A stretch of DNA of 64,000 nt from Eubacterium oxidoreducens (lineage in GTDB: Bacteria; Bacillota; Clostridia; Lachnospirales; Lachnospiraceae), in NCBI RefSeq assembly GCF_900104415.1, contig NZ_FMXR01000005.1, forward strand, positions 186,001 through 250,000. Direction: 5' to 3'. Position numbers and translations under genes: made by a program. The notes under the pieces were generated by a model. It ran no database searches, was not told the origin of the DNA, and saw only the letters and a list, made by a program, of their open reading frames with translations. Position 1 is the first letter of the stretch, and each line of letters begins with the position of its first letter. This document shows positions 33,149-41,596 of the stretch, piece after piece.

Positions 33149-36100
33149 ATGGTAAGAAAACATACGCCCCGGATAGGCGCTGTGGTGCTTGCACTATTGA
33201 CTGCAGTTGGAACCATGTTTCCGGCAAATTTCTCTGCAGTTGCAGATACGACCACAACGTACTATGCGGGTGACTATGAGGGGAGTGCAGAAGGTTATGG
33301 AGGAACGGTGACTTTACAGGTCACAATCGGAGAAGATCACAAGATTGAGCAGGTAACGGAAAAGTCACAGGTAGAGACAAGCTCTTATTGGGAAATGGCA
33401 AAAACGTTATTTGATGAGATCGTGGAAGAACAGACTTGGGATGTGGATACCGTCTCAGGGGCTACCGTGAGCTCGAATGCTATTAAAAATGCTGTAAAGC
33501 AGGCACTTGAAAAGGCCGCTCTTGATCCGGAAGGACCATTTACGGCAGGTACCGGAGAGGCAAGTAATCCTTATGAAATCAGCACGGCAGAAGGATTGGA
33601 ACGGTTTGCAACAGCAGTTGATGAAGGAACAACCTATCAAGGTGTTTATATCGAACTGGCCAATGATATTGCGCTAGACAGCAGTGAGAATTGGAATCCG
33701 ATTGGTATGGAAGATGGAAGTCAGGTTTTTCAGGGAAACTTTAGCGGCAATGGTTATAGCATTTCTGGAATGACCATAACAGGTGAGTATACGTCAGATA
33801 CCAATGTGGGATTATTTTCCGTGCTTGGTGCGTCAGCGGATGTAGAAGATGTTAATCTGACAGATGTTAATATTAATGTAACCGGAAATGGTGTGATTAG
33901 AGCCGGTGGATTGGCAGGCTATACGACAGCGGGAACAGCAAATAATCTTGTTGAAGTAAATGGTATTAGCGTATCAGGTAGCATTAGTGCTAAGAGTACA
34001 GAATCAAAACTAACTTATGCAGCAGGACTTATTGGTTATGCTCAAAATTATGTAGCAATCGTAAATAGTTACGCGGATGCAGATGTTACAGCATTCTCAT
34101 CCGGAACGACTTCTTCTTATGCCGGAGGAATTACGGCAATGAGTGCAGCAAATACATTGGTATTTAATGATGCATCATTTGGAGATATCAAAGCATCTGC
34201 GCCGAAGAACAGTAATTATGGAGGGATGGCCGGCGGTATAGCAGCAATGTATGCCGGAAAGATGTGGAATGTAACGGCAAGCGGAAATGTCACAGTTGGA
34301 AATGCTGGCTCTTCACATAAATGGATAGGAAGCATTTCAGGACAATTAACAACATCGGGTATGACGAAAAATTCAGAAACGAATCTATATGATACATATC
34401 CGGATACAGGAATGTTTCGTGGATACGCATATTATTCGGAAGATACGGTTCTAACGATTAATACATATTCCGATCTTGAGACAATTTCAAGCTCCGAAGA
34501 GACCGATTTGGTAGCAGCAGGAACTTCAGAAACTACTACTTCTTTTGATCAGGCTTTTGAAGGAACCGCTAAAGCAGCAAGTGAGATGACAAGCGAAGAG
34601 TTTGCATCTACTCTTAATTCGAACTTTTACGATACAGAGGAGTTGTTAGCTGCTTATGGGTATGCAACGATTGTTCCACGTAAGTGGGAAGTAAATGCTT
34701 CGAATCAGGTCGTTCCAACCGGAGATGAATGGTACAATCCGACACCGGACAGTACGATTTTTGCAGGCGGAACAGGAACGCAGGAAGATCCATATACGAT
34801 TTCTACAGAAGAACAGCTTAGAAATTTTGCAGCTTCCTTAACACAAGGCGTTACTTACAAAGGCTATACGGTTAAACTGGTAAATGATATTGAGCTGGAT
34901 AGCGAAACAACCTGGACACCTGTTGGAGGCAGTGATTATGCATTTGACGGAACCTTTGATGGAGCAGGTTATACGGTTTCTAATATGACAATTGGAACAG
35001 AGAATTCTAAGTTTGAGATTACCAATGGCGAGATATTTATTGGATTCTTTGGAGTCCTTGATACTCATGCGGTTGTTAAGAATTTAAATCTGACAGATGT
35101 CAGCATTTATGTAAAATATTCAAGCTCTGTATTTGCAGGTGGAATCGTAGGTTATATGGATAGCAGCGCTTCAACCTATCAAGGAGCAACCATCAATAAT
35201 TGTAGCGTTGATGGAATTATTGAAGTCGATTCTGCAAAAAATAATACATTTGCAGGAGGTATTGCAGGATATCAGTACAAGGGTGTCATAATTAATAGTG
35301 CAACATCCGGTGATTATGCAGCAATTGTCGAAAGTGGTGATGGCGTTGCTGAAGTTGGCGGACTTGTAGGATTAAATAACCGCGGACTGGTAGCAAACGA
35401 TTATTCTAAGGCAAATGTATATGGAAGTGCATCCCGTGAAAACGGCGATGAAGGTATGGCAGCAGTCAGCTCGCTTGTGGCAGTACAGGCAGGTAATCTG
35501 GTTGGGTGCTATGGCGCTGGAACGCATACGACAGGAGAGTATTCGTATTACGTAGGAGCTGTGTCCGGCTGGATTACGGGAATTGGTAAGAGCTATAGCT
35601 GTTTTTACAATGGACAGGCAGCTATGATCATCGACGGAGAGCAGCTTACACAAGTTGAATCAGTCGGTAATATTACACAATCCGGAACGAATGAAGCAGG
35701 AGAAGTGTATACCGGAGGTCTTGCAGATAACCTCACAGCTTATACAGCAGATAATTATACAAATATTGCAGCTACATTAAACAGTTATTATGAAAGTTAT
35801 CCGGTTGATATTGCATCCATCTATGGTCTTGATAGTGCAGTATTAAATAAGTGGATTGTAAATGAAAACCAGGAAGTCGTACCGGAAGGTGAGGCAACGA
35901 CAGTTACTTATGCACAGCCGGAGTGTGAGATTGTTCCGGAAGAAGAATTAACCTATCAGGATGGTACCTGGTATGGAAGAGATGATGAAGGGAGTCTGGT
36001 TGTTCAGATTGTCGTATCAAATGGAAGTATCACAAAAGAGACAGTAGTAAGTGGAGATGCGACAGATGCCGAGGCTTATGCACAAGCTCTCAGTAAAGCT

Positions 36101-37954
36101 TTAGAAAAATCCGTATATGGAGATACCACAACATATGCCACAGTCGATGCAAGTAAGTTCGCAGGTGGCTCGGGAACAAAGTCAGACCCATATCTGATTC
36201 GCACACAGGCTCAGCTTCGTTATATTGCAGAAGCATTAAATGAAGATGTGGATTTTGAAGGGGTGTACTTTAAGCAGATCGCAAACATCACATTATCAGG
36301 AGATGAATGGCTTCCAATCGGTTGGGGCATTTATACGAAGATTAATGGTGTAGGAACGCAGTATTGCGTATATCCGTTTAAAGGAAATTACGACGGACAA
36401 GGGTATACGATTTCGAACCTTACCATCGGAAGCAAGACAGAGTCAACTAAAGATCCAAGAATGCAATATACGGCAGGTATGTTCGGTGTGGTAACAGGAG
36501 ATGTTTCATCTAATGTACTACCAACTTCCGAAAATAATGTTCCGGTAATTGAAAATATCGTACTTTCCAATGAAGTAATTAATACATCTAATCAGTATGG
36601 TAATTATGTAGGAGGACTTGCCGGAAATCTCCAGAATGGTTTTGAGGTTCGTAATGTAAAAGTTACAGGAACTGTAATTTCCAATACAGAGGAAAATACA
36701 TGCCGCGGCGCTGGTCTGGCCGGTAATGTAATTCGAGGAACAATTGCAAATTGCGCAATTGATGTAGATGTAACAGCAACTACTACTTCAGGAAATGCTT
36801 ATGCCGGTGGTCTGTATGCAATTGATAACAGAGCAACAACTGTTAATACATACGCACTGGGAGATGTCGTAGTAAATGCCGGAAATAATAATAAAACACA
36901 TGCCGGTGGTCTTGTTGGACAGTGCGGAGGTATTCATTACAACTGCTATGCAGCAGGAAATGTCACATCCTTAAAGACAACTACAGACGTAGGAGCGTTA
37001 AATGGACGACTTGCAGGAATCGGCGTTGAGAATAATTGCTACTATAATAGTGAGGCAGTATTAACGAATGCAGACAGTAGGGTTGAGACTGTTGCAAACG
37101 GCGTTCAGGTATTTGACCTTGTAAGTGTTGAAAATGCGGTAGCTAAGACAAAAGCAGAACTTGGATCGCAAACATTTGTAAAGCTGTTAAATAAAAATAT
37201 TACAGCAACAAAAACACAGATGGAAAGTATCGAAGCGGCAATTGAAAATATCAATACAGCAAAGACGCAGTCACAGATTAATTATTATACCGGAGACGGA
37301 AGCGAACTAAGCAGCTGGTCGATTGTGGATGGTATGGCAGGTTTTGTATTTGAGGCAAAAGAAGATACAAAGGAAGCAGACGATACAACGACATCAACCG
37401 TAACAGCACCGGGCAAGGTTTCTTCTTTGAAAGTGACGGCTAATGCGTCTAAGAAGAAAGTAACCGTATCTTATAATAAGGTGAAAAATGCGGATGGTTA
37501 TGCAATTGCTTACAAGATTAATAATGCTTCTAAGTGGACAATTAAGTATACAACAAAGGCTACTTACACAATTAGTTCTGTGAAGAATAAATGCGTAGCA
37601 GTTAAAGTAGCAGCCTATACTTTAGATGGAAGCAAGAAAGTGCTTGGTTCCTATGTCAAGGGAAATAAGGTATATGTAAATAAGGAATCTGTTACGCTGA
37701 AAAAAGCTAAGAAGTCCATCAAGGTTTCTTACAGTAAAGCATCCGGAACCGGATATCAGATTCAGTATTCAACTTCTAAGAGTTTTAAGAATGCAAAAAC
37801 AATCAAAGTTACAAAAGCGAAGACAACCTCAAAGACGATTAGTAAGTTGAAGAGCAAAAAGAAATATTATGTAAGAGTACGTTCGTACAAGAAGATGGGA
37901 TCATCTGTATATTATGGAACATATTCTTCCGTAAAATCATGCAAAACAAAATAG
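33149..37954 (+). CDS. Giant secreted protein with FMN-binding domain, GLUG-type repeats and FN3-like tail
   Basis: 1601 residues. Signal peptide (ALLTAVGTMFPANFSAVA). Residues ~40-125 form an FMN_bind domain with VDTVSGATVSSNAI (SGAT at 103-106), the site where ApbE-type transferases attach FMN to Thr. Three large sections follow, each starting GTGxxxxPYEISTxExLxxFA-like, with GNGYSISGMTI-type hits and GLUG-like beta-solenoid repeats (VGLFSVLGASADVEDVNLTDV). Near 935-1010 lies a second FMN_bind-like stretch (DGTWYGRDDEGSLVVQI) without SGAT. The tail (~1420-1601) is two Lys-rich FN3-like modules like that of the amidase; no sortase motif. It could carry electrons or bind the wall or glycans; no reductase domain is seen. 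Confidence 0.85.
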   Translation: MVRKHTPRIGAVVLALLTAVGTMFPANFSAVADTTTTYYAGDYEGSAEGYGGTVTLQVTIGEDHKIEQVTEKSQVETSSYWEMAKTLFDEIVEEQTWDVDTVSGATVSSNAIKNAVKQALEKAALDPEGPFTAGTGEASNPYEISTAEGLERFATAVDEGTTYQGVYIELANDIALDSSENWNPIGMEDGSQVFQGNFSGNGYSISGMTITGEYTSDTNVGLFSVLGASADVEDVNLTDVNINVTGNGVIRAGGLAGYTTAGTANNLVEVNGISVSGSISAKSTESKLTYAAGLIGYAQNYVAIVNSYADADVTAFSSGTTSSYAGGITAMSAANTLVFNDASFGDIKASAPKNSNYGGMAGGIAAMYAGKMWNVTASGNVTVGNAGSSHKWIGSISGQLTTSGMTKNSETNLYDTYPDTGMFRGYAYYSEDTVLTINTYSDLETISSSEETDLVAAGTSETTTSFDQAFEGTAKAASEMTSEEFASTLNSNFYDTEELLAAYGYATIVPRKWEVNASNQVVPTGDEWYNPTPDSTIFAGGTGTQEDPYTISTEEQLRNFAASLTQGVTYKGYTVKLVNDIELDSETTWTPVGGSDYAFDGTFDGAGYTVSNMTIGTENSKFEITNGEIFIGFFGVLDTHAVVKNLNLTDVSIYVKYSSSVFAGGIVGYMDSSASTYQGATINNCSVDGIIEVDSAKNNTFAGGIAGYQYKGVIINSATSGDYAAIVESGDGVAEVGGLVGLNNRGLVANDYSKANVYGSASRENGDEGMAAVSSLVAVQAGNLVGCYGAGTHTTGEYSYYVGAVSGWITGIGKSYSCFYNGQAAMIIDGEQLTQVESVGNITQSGTNEAGEVYTGGLADNLTAYTADNYTNIAATLNSYYESYPVDIASIYGLDSAVLNKWIVNENQEVVPEGEATTVTYAQPECEIVPEEELTYQDGTWYGRDDEGSLVVQIVVSNGSITKETVVSGDATDAEAYAQALSKALEKSVYGDTTTYATVDASKFAGGSGTKSDPYLIRTQAQLRYIAEALNEDVDFEGVYFKQIANITLSGDEWLPIGWGIYTKINGVGTQYCVYPFKGNYDGQGYTISNLTIGSKTESTKDPRMQYTAGMFGVVTGDVSSNVLPTSENNVPVIENIVLSNEVINTSNQYGNYVGGLAGNLQNGFEVRNVKVTGTVISNTEENTCRGAGLAGNVIRGTIANCAIDVDVTATTTSGNAYAGGLYAIDNRATTVNTYALGDVVVNAGNNNKTHAGGLVGQCGGIHYNCYAAGNVTSLKTTTDVGALNGRLAGIGVENNCYYNSEAVLTNADSRVETVANGVQVFDLVSVENAVAKTKAELGSQTFVKLLNKNITATKTQMESIEAAIENINTAKTQSQINYYTGDGSELSSWSIVDGMAGFVFEAKEDTKEADDTTTSTVTAPGKVSSLKVTANASKKKVTVSYNKVKNADGYAIAYKINNASKWTIKYTTKATYTISSVKNKCVAVKVAAYTLDGSKKVLGSYVKGNKVYVNKESVTLKKAKKSIKVSYSKASGTGYQIQYSTSKSFKNAKTIKVTKAKTTSKTISKLKSKKKYYVRVRSYKKMGSSVYYGTYSSVKSCKTK

Positions 37955-37970
37955 TATGCATATATAATAA

Positions 37971-38006
37971 GAAAGGAACCGTCGCTATGAAGCGGCGGTT
38001 CCTTTC
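37971..38006. terminator. Hairpin between convergent genes
   Basis: Fifteen-bp stem GAAAGGAACCGTCGC / GCGGCGGTTCCTTTC (one G-U). No proper T tract on the plus strand, so termination is probable but not certain. Confidence 0.6.
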
Positions 38007-38032
38007 GTGTGTAAAAAAACATTTGGGGTTTC

Positions 38033-39136
38033 TTATTCGTTAAGGCTTCGACCATATTCCATGAAGTCCGTTATTTCACTTGGGACCTCGCCGATGGAAG
38101 AGCCAAACGACCAATCACTTACGATTTCACCATGCGGGATGAAATCTGCAACATTTTCTGAGGTAATAACAGTACCAACGGTAAGTGTTTCTTCCGGTAC
38201 CTCTTTGCCCTCAATTAAATCATATGCCTGCATTACAGAATAGTATCCTTGTAGCATTGACCAGTCATAAAGTGTTGCATACATATCGCCGGCTTCAATA
38301 GAGTCTAGCGCAATGATATTACCGTCAAGTCCGGCAACTAATACACCGTCTTCTCCGCCAAGTTCGATATTGTTTTCTTTTAAGGCTGTAACAGAGCCCA
38401 TTGCCATCATATCGTTACAACAGATGACGGCGTCAATATCCGGATGTGCCTGTAAAATATCGGACATGGTAGAAGTAGCAGTATCCTGGTCATAGTTAGC
38501 ACTCTTAGATTCTACAATTTCAATTCCTTCATATTCTTCAATCGCCTGCTCGATTCCGGCTGTTCTTTGCTGTGAAGAACTTGCAGCGTCAATTCCTCTT
38601 AAGATTACAACCTTACCCTCGCCGCCGAGTGCTTCGCAGACTTGTTTGGACAGTTGGTAAGCAAGTTCTTGATAATCTTCACCGATGAAGTTAGGCATAT
38701 ATTCGCTGACATCATCGCCCCAGTCATTCACAATTTCAGTATCCGCTGTGACAAATGGTATGCCGGCGCTATGCGCGCTTTCCACAGCAGAACCGACACC
38801 TGAGGAGTCGTTAGCAGTTAAGATTAAAGCATCTACGCCGGAAGAAATCAAATCTTCACATTTCGTAATCTGACCTTCTACATCGGTTTCTGTGGTTGTA
38901 TTATCGATTTTAATATTGATTCCGAGTTCTTCGGCAGCAAGAGTTGCACCATAAGCAATATCCTGAAAATGTGCATTTGTCGCTGTCTTTAAGACCATAC
39001 CGATGGTAATGTCACCATCGGATGCTTGTGAAGTGTCGGATGAAGATCCGTCTGAACTGTCCGATGTTGATGAGCAGGCGGTCATGGAGAACACCACGGC
39101 ACCTGCAAGAATACCTGCAAGAATTTTCTTTTTCAT
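38033..39136 (-). CDS. Sugar ABC transporter substrate-binding lipoprotein (RbsB-like)
   Basis: 367 residues. Signal with lipobox MTAC (Cys21) and a Ser/Asp-rich linker. The mature domain is a type I periplasmic-binding fold: ITIGMVLKTATNAHFQDIAYGA, LISSGVDALILTANDSSGV, AGIPFVTADTEI, IDAVICCNDMMAMGSVTAL. This is the RbsB-like group binding pentoses, hexoses or autoinducer-2. No permease or ATPase lies beside it; the neighbours are the giant surface protein and mraZ. It may feed a distant transporter or act as a sensor. GGAGG ribosome site and ATG at 39136. Confidence 0.92.
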   Translation of the reverse strand: MKKKILAGILAGAVVFSMTACSSTSDSSDGSSSDTSQASDGDITIGMVLKTATNAHFQDIAYGATLAAEELGINIKIDNTTTETDVEGQITKCEDLISSGVDALILTANDSSGVGSAVESAHSAGIPFVTADTEIVNDWGDDVSEYMPNFIGEDYQELAYQLSKQVCEALGGEGKVVILRGIDAASSSQQRTAGIEQAIEEYEGIEIVESKSANYDQDTATSTMSDILQAHPDIDAVICCNDMMAMGSVTALKENNIELGGEDGVLVAGLDGNIIALDSIEAGDMYATLYDWSMLQGYYSVMQAYDLIEGKEVPEETLTVGTVITSENVADFIPHGEIVSDWSFGSSIGEVPSEITDFMEYGRSLNE

Positions 39137-39621
39137 TTGTAAAAACCTCCGTCTTTAAAAAATTGCTTCTACTCCCATATATAGAAGCGATTTCTAATTG
39201 GTAACCCCTCTATCTGTTTTCATTTTATATTTTTTTTCGCGACTTAGTTATGCAAAACGGATTCGTTATGATAACAGATTCTGCATAACAAAATACTTTT
39301 GATACACTCATAGGAATCCGCGGGTGAGACATCATGTATACATAATGGTATTCCGATATCCCTCCACTCTCCACCACCTTCCAATTAGAAAATTTCAGAT
39401 TCAAAAAGGCTGGAAAATGGGCATATATTCCTATGAAAACTACATCTAGTGCTTGATTTTTGCAGGACTGTGGAGTAGAATAAGGGTAATTAGTGGTAGA
39501 TTGTGGTGGCGAATGGTAGAAAGTGGTGGATAAAGTGGAAAACTTAGTGGACAACTTTCTATTAATTCGGTTTATCCACTGAAAACAGTCTAAGTAATGC
39601 GAGGAAAAGAGGTGAAGGCAC
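39137..39621. other. 485-base intergenic region upstream of mraZ
   Basis: Divergent region between the sugar-binding lipoprotein and mraZ. It holds the ribosome site of the minus gene (GGAGG, ~39146-39150), a small hairpin GCTTCTA/TAGAAGC (39165-39187), an AT-rich stretch, a minus-strand GTGG cluster (39364-39377) and the plus-strand GTGG array at 39493-39550. I see no credible gene. No RNA gene or riboswitch fold was recognised, and no clear -35/-10 pair for mraZ. Confidence 0.7.
39493..39550 (+). promoter_or_regulatory. Phased GTGG repeats: probable MraZ operator
   Basis: TGG-containing boxes repeat with a 10-base period (GTGG at 39493, 39503 and 39523; ATGG at 39513), then at 12-base steps (39535, 39547). 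MraZ proteins bind direct TGGG-type repeats with about 10-base spacing ahead of their own operon, so autoregulation is likely. Confidence 0.7.
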
Positions 39622-40053
39622 ATGTTCATGGGAGAATACAATCATACGATTGATGCCAAAGGCAGATTGATCGTACCGGCAAAGTTTCGTGAGGCACTCG
39701 GTGATGAGTTTGTCGTAACCAAGGGACTTGATGGATGTTTATTTGTATATACCAATGAAGAATGGGCCAACATCGAAGCAAAATTTAGAGAAATACCACT
39801 GACCACTAAGGATGCAAGAAAGTTTATGAGATTCTTCTTTGCAAGTGCCGCTAGCTGTGAGATTGATAAGCAGGGAAGAATATTGATTCCATCCGTACTT
39901 AGAGAATATGCAGAATTAGAAAAGGATGTTGTATCTGTCGGAGTTCTCAGCAGAATTGAAATCTGGAGCAAGAGTAAATGGACTGAAGAAGGAGAATTCG
40001 ATGATATGGATGATATTGCAGAGCATATGGCTGAGCTTGGACTTAGCATTTAG
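39622..40053 (+). CDS. mraZ: Transcriptional regulator MraZ
   Basis: 143 residues made of two AbrB-like halves: [22 protein letters not shown] and [19 protein letters not shown], each with the DxKGR(I/L)xIP signature. It assembles as a ring that binds repeats upstream of the dcw cluster and represses or tunes the cluster. AGAGGTG precedes the start; ATG 39628 is an alternative. First gene of the cluster; rsmH begins 12 bases later. Confidence 0.97.
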   Translation: MFMGEYNHTIDAKGRLIVPAKFREALGDEFVVTKGLDGCLFVYTNEEWANIEAKFREIPLTTKDARKFMRFFFASAASCEIDKQGRILIPSVLREYAELEKDVVSVGVLSRIEIWSKSKWTEEGEFDDMDDIAEHMAELGLSI

Positions 40054-40065
40054 GCGGAGGCGTAT

Positions 40066-41007
40066 ATGGAATTTTCACATGTTTCGGTTCTACTGCATGA
40101 GACAGTAGATGCATTAAAAGTAAAAGAAGGCGGCATATATGTTGACGGAACGCTTGGAGGAGCAGGACATTCTCTTGAGATTGTAAAACGTTTGAATGGA
40201 GCGGGAAGGCTGATTGGAATTGATCAGGATGCCGCTGCGATTGAAGCCGCTTCACAGCAATTAAAAGACTATGAAAAGCTAGTTACCATTGTTCGCAGTA
40301 ATTATGAAGCAATGCCAAGTGTGGCTCGGCAACTTGGCATTGAGAAGGTGGATGGTATCGTGCTGGACCTTGGAGTTTCCTCTTATCAGCTAGACACTCC
40401 AACGCGAGGCTTTTCTTATATGGCAGAAGATGCCATGCTTGATATGAGAATGGATGAGCGTATGACACGCACAGCGAAGGATATCGTCAATGAGTATTCA
40501 CAGATGGAATTGTATCGAATCATTCGCGATTATGGCGAAGATCGATTCGCAAAAAATATAGCCAAGCATATTGTTAAGGCGAGACAAAAAGAAGAAATAA
40601 AAACCGTCAGACAGCTAAATGAAATTATTCGCGGCGCTATACCGATGAAGGTGCAAAAAACAGGGGGTCACCCGGCGAAACGCACCTATCAGGCAATCAG
40701 AATTGAACTTAATCGGGAACTCGAAGTCCTTACAGAGACGCTCGATGATATGATCGATTTGCTTAATCCGGGAGGAAGATTGGCGATTATCACCTTTCAT
40801 TCGCTTGAAGATCGGATTGTGAAATCGAATTTCAAAAAGAATGAAAACCCTTGTACCTGCCCGCCGGATTTTCCGGTCTGTGTATGTAATAACAAGTCAA
40901 AGGGAAAGGTGATTACCCGAAAGCCGATTCTTCCAAGTGAAGAAGAAATCAGACAAAATTCGAGATCGAAAAGTGCGAAGCTAAGGGTATTTGAGAAATG
41001 TAAATAA
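40066..41007 (+). CDS. rsmH: 16S rRNA (cytosine(1402)-N4)-methyltransferase
   Basis: 313 residues. SAM-dependent enzyme methylating N4 of C1402 in the ribosomal P site. The SAM motif is [11 protein letters not shown], with the family segment [21 protein letters not shown], and C-terminal [18 protein letters not shown]. Full length for the family. Uses GGCGGAGG upstream. Standard second place in the dcw cluster. Confidence 0.97.
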   Translation: MEFSHVSVLLHETVDALKVKEGGIYVDGTLGGAGHSLEIVKRLNGAGRLIGIDQDAAAIEAASQQLKDYEKLVTIVRSNYEAMPSVARQLGIEKVDGIVLDLGVSSYQLDTPTRGFSYMAEDAMLDMRMDERMTRTAKDIVNEYSQMELYRIIRDYGEDRFAKNIAKHIVKARQKEEIKTVRQLNEIIRGAIPMKVQKTGGHPAKRTYQAIRIELNRELEVLTETLDDMIDLLNPGGRLAIITFHSLEDRIVKSNFKKNENPCTCPPDFPVCVCNNKSKGKVITRKPILPSEEEIRQNSRSKSAKLRVFEKCK

Positions 41008-41033
41008 GCCGAAAATAATAAGGAGTTGGACAC

Positions 41034-41486
41034 ATGGCAGACACAAAAAACTACTATTATATAGAAGGAAATACAGTTCGAGAGATTCTTCCGCAGGAAG
41101 CACCAATCGAAAGAGAACATCGAAGACGTCATATTGATCGTCAGACGAAACGCAATAGACAAAGAGCAAAAGCGTTATCCGCAGGGAATGTATTGTTTAT
41201 GACGTTGGCATTGGCGGCAGTGGGAATGGTTGCAGCTTGTTATCTGCATTTGCAGGCGGATGTGACAGAGGTAAAGTCTGATGTTGTGGAGATGCAAAGC
41301 GAACTGATTACGATGCAGGATACAAACGATGCATATGAAAAAGAAATAGAGGCAAGTGTGTCGCTTACAGATATTAAGAAGAAGGCGATTAAGGAACTGG
41401 GAATGACGTATCCTTCTGCCGATCAGATTGTTTATTACAGCGTAGACTCTCAAGACTATATGCAGCAGTACGCTGATATTCCGTAA
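41034..41486 (+). CDS. ftsL: Cell division protein FtsL-like
   Basis: 150 residues. A basic cytoplasmic tail (~45 residues with RRRHIDRQTKRNRQRAKAL), one membrane helix (NVLFMTLALAAVGMVAACYL), then an extracellular coiled coil (TEVKSDVVEMQSELITMQD). This topology and the position between rsmH and the penicillin-binding protein identify FtsL, although its sequence is weakly conserved. It would form a complex with FtsQ/DivIB and DivIC in the divisome. The coiled-coil leads to a short Lys/Tyr-containing end. Confidence 0.85.
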   Translation: MADTKNYYYIEGNTVREILPQEAPIEREHRRRHIDRQTKRNRQRAKALSAGNVLFMTLALAAVGMVAACYLHLQADVTEVKSDVVEMQSELITMQDTNDAYEKEIEASVSLTDIKKKAIKELGMTYPSADQIVYYSVDSQDYMQQYADIP

Positions 41487-41596
41487 ATTTCATAAAAACT
41501 GATATGTGCATGCCTGAATGGATTTTTTGGGGATGCACTCATTTCATTTATGGAAATATCGAATGAATCCTGAATAACGTGGGAGAATAACAGTTT

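Noticed and set aside
39526-39580. TTATCCAC-like sequences near mraZ as DnaA boxes
   Set aside because: Only two imperfect copies (TTATCCACC on the minus strand, TTATCCACT on the plus strand), in a dcw context with no dnaA or dnaN; they overlap the GTGG array, which explains them better.
39225-39641. A 138-residue minus-strand open frame upstream of mraZ
   Set aside because: It overlaps the mraZ start, covers the GTGG array and has no ribosome site or recognisable domain; His/Ser/Thr-rich translation looks accidental.
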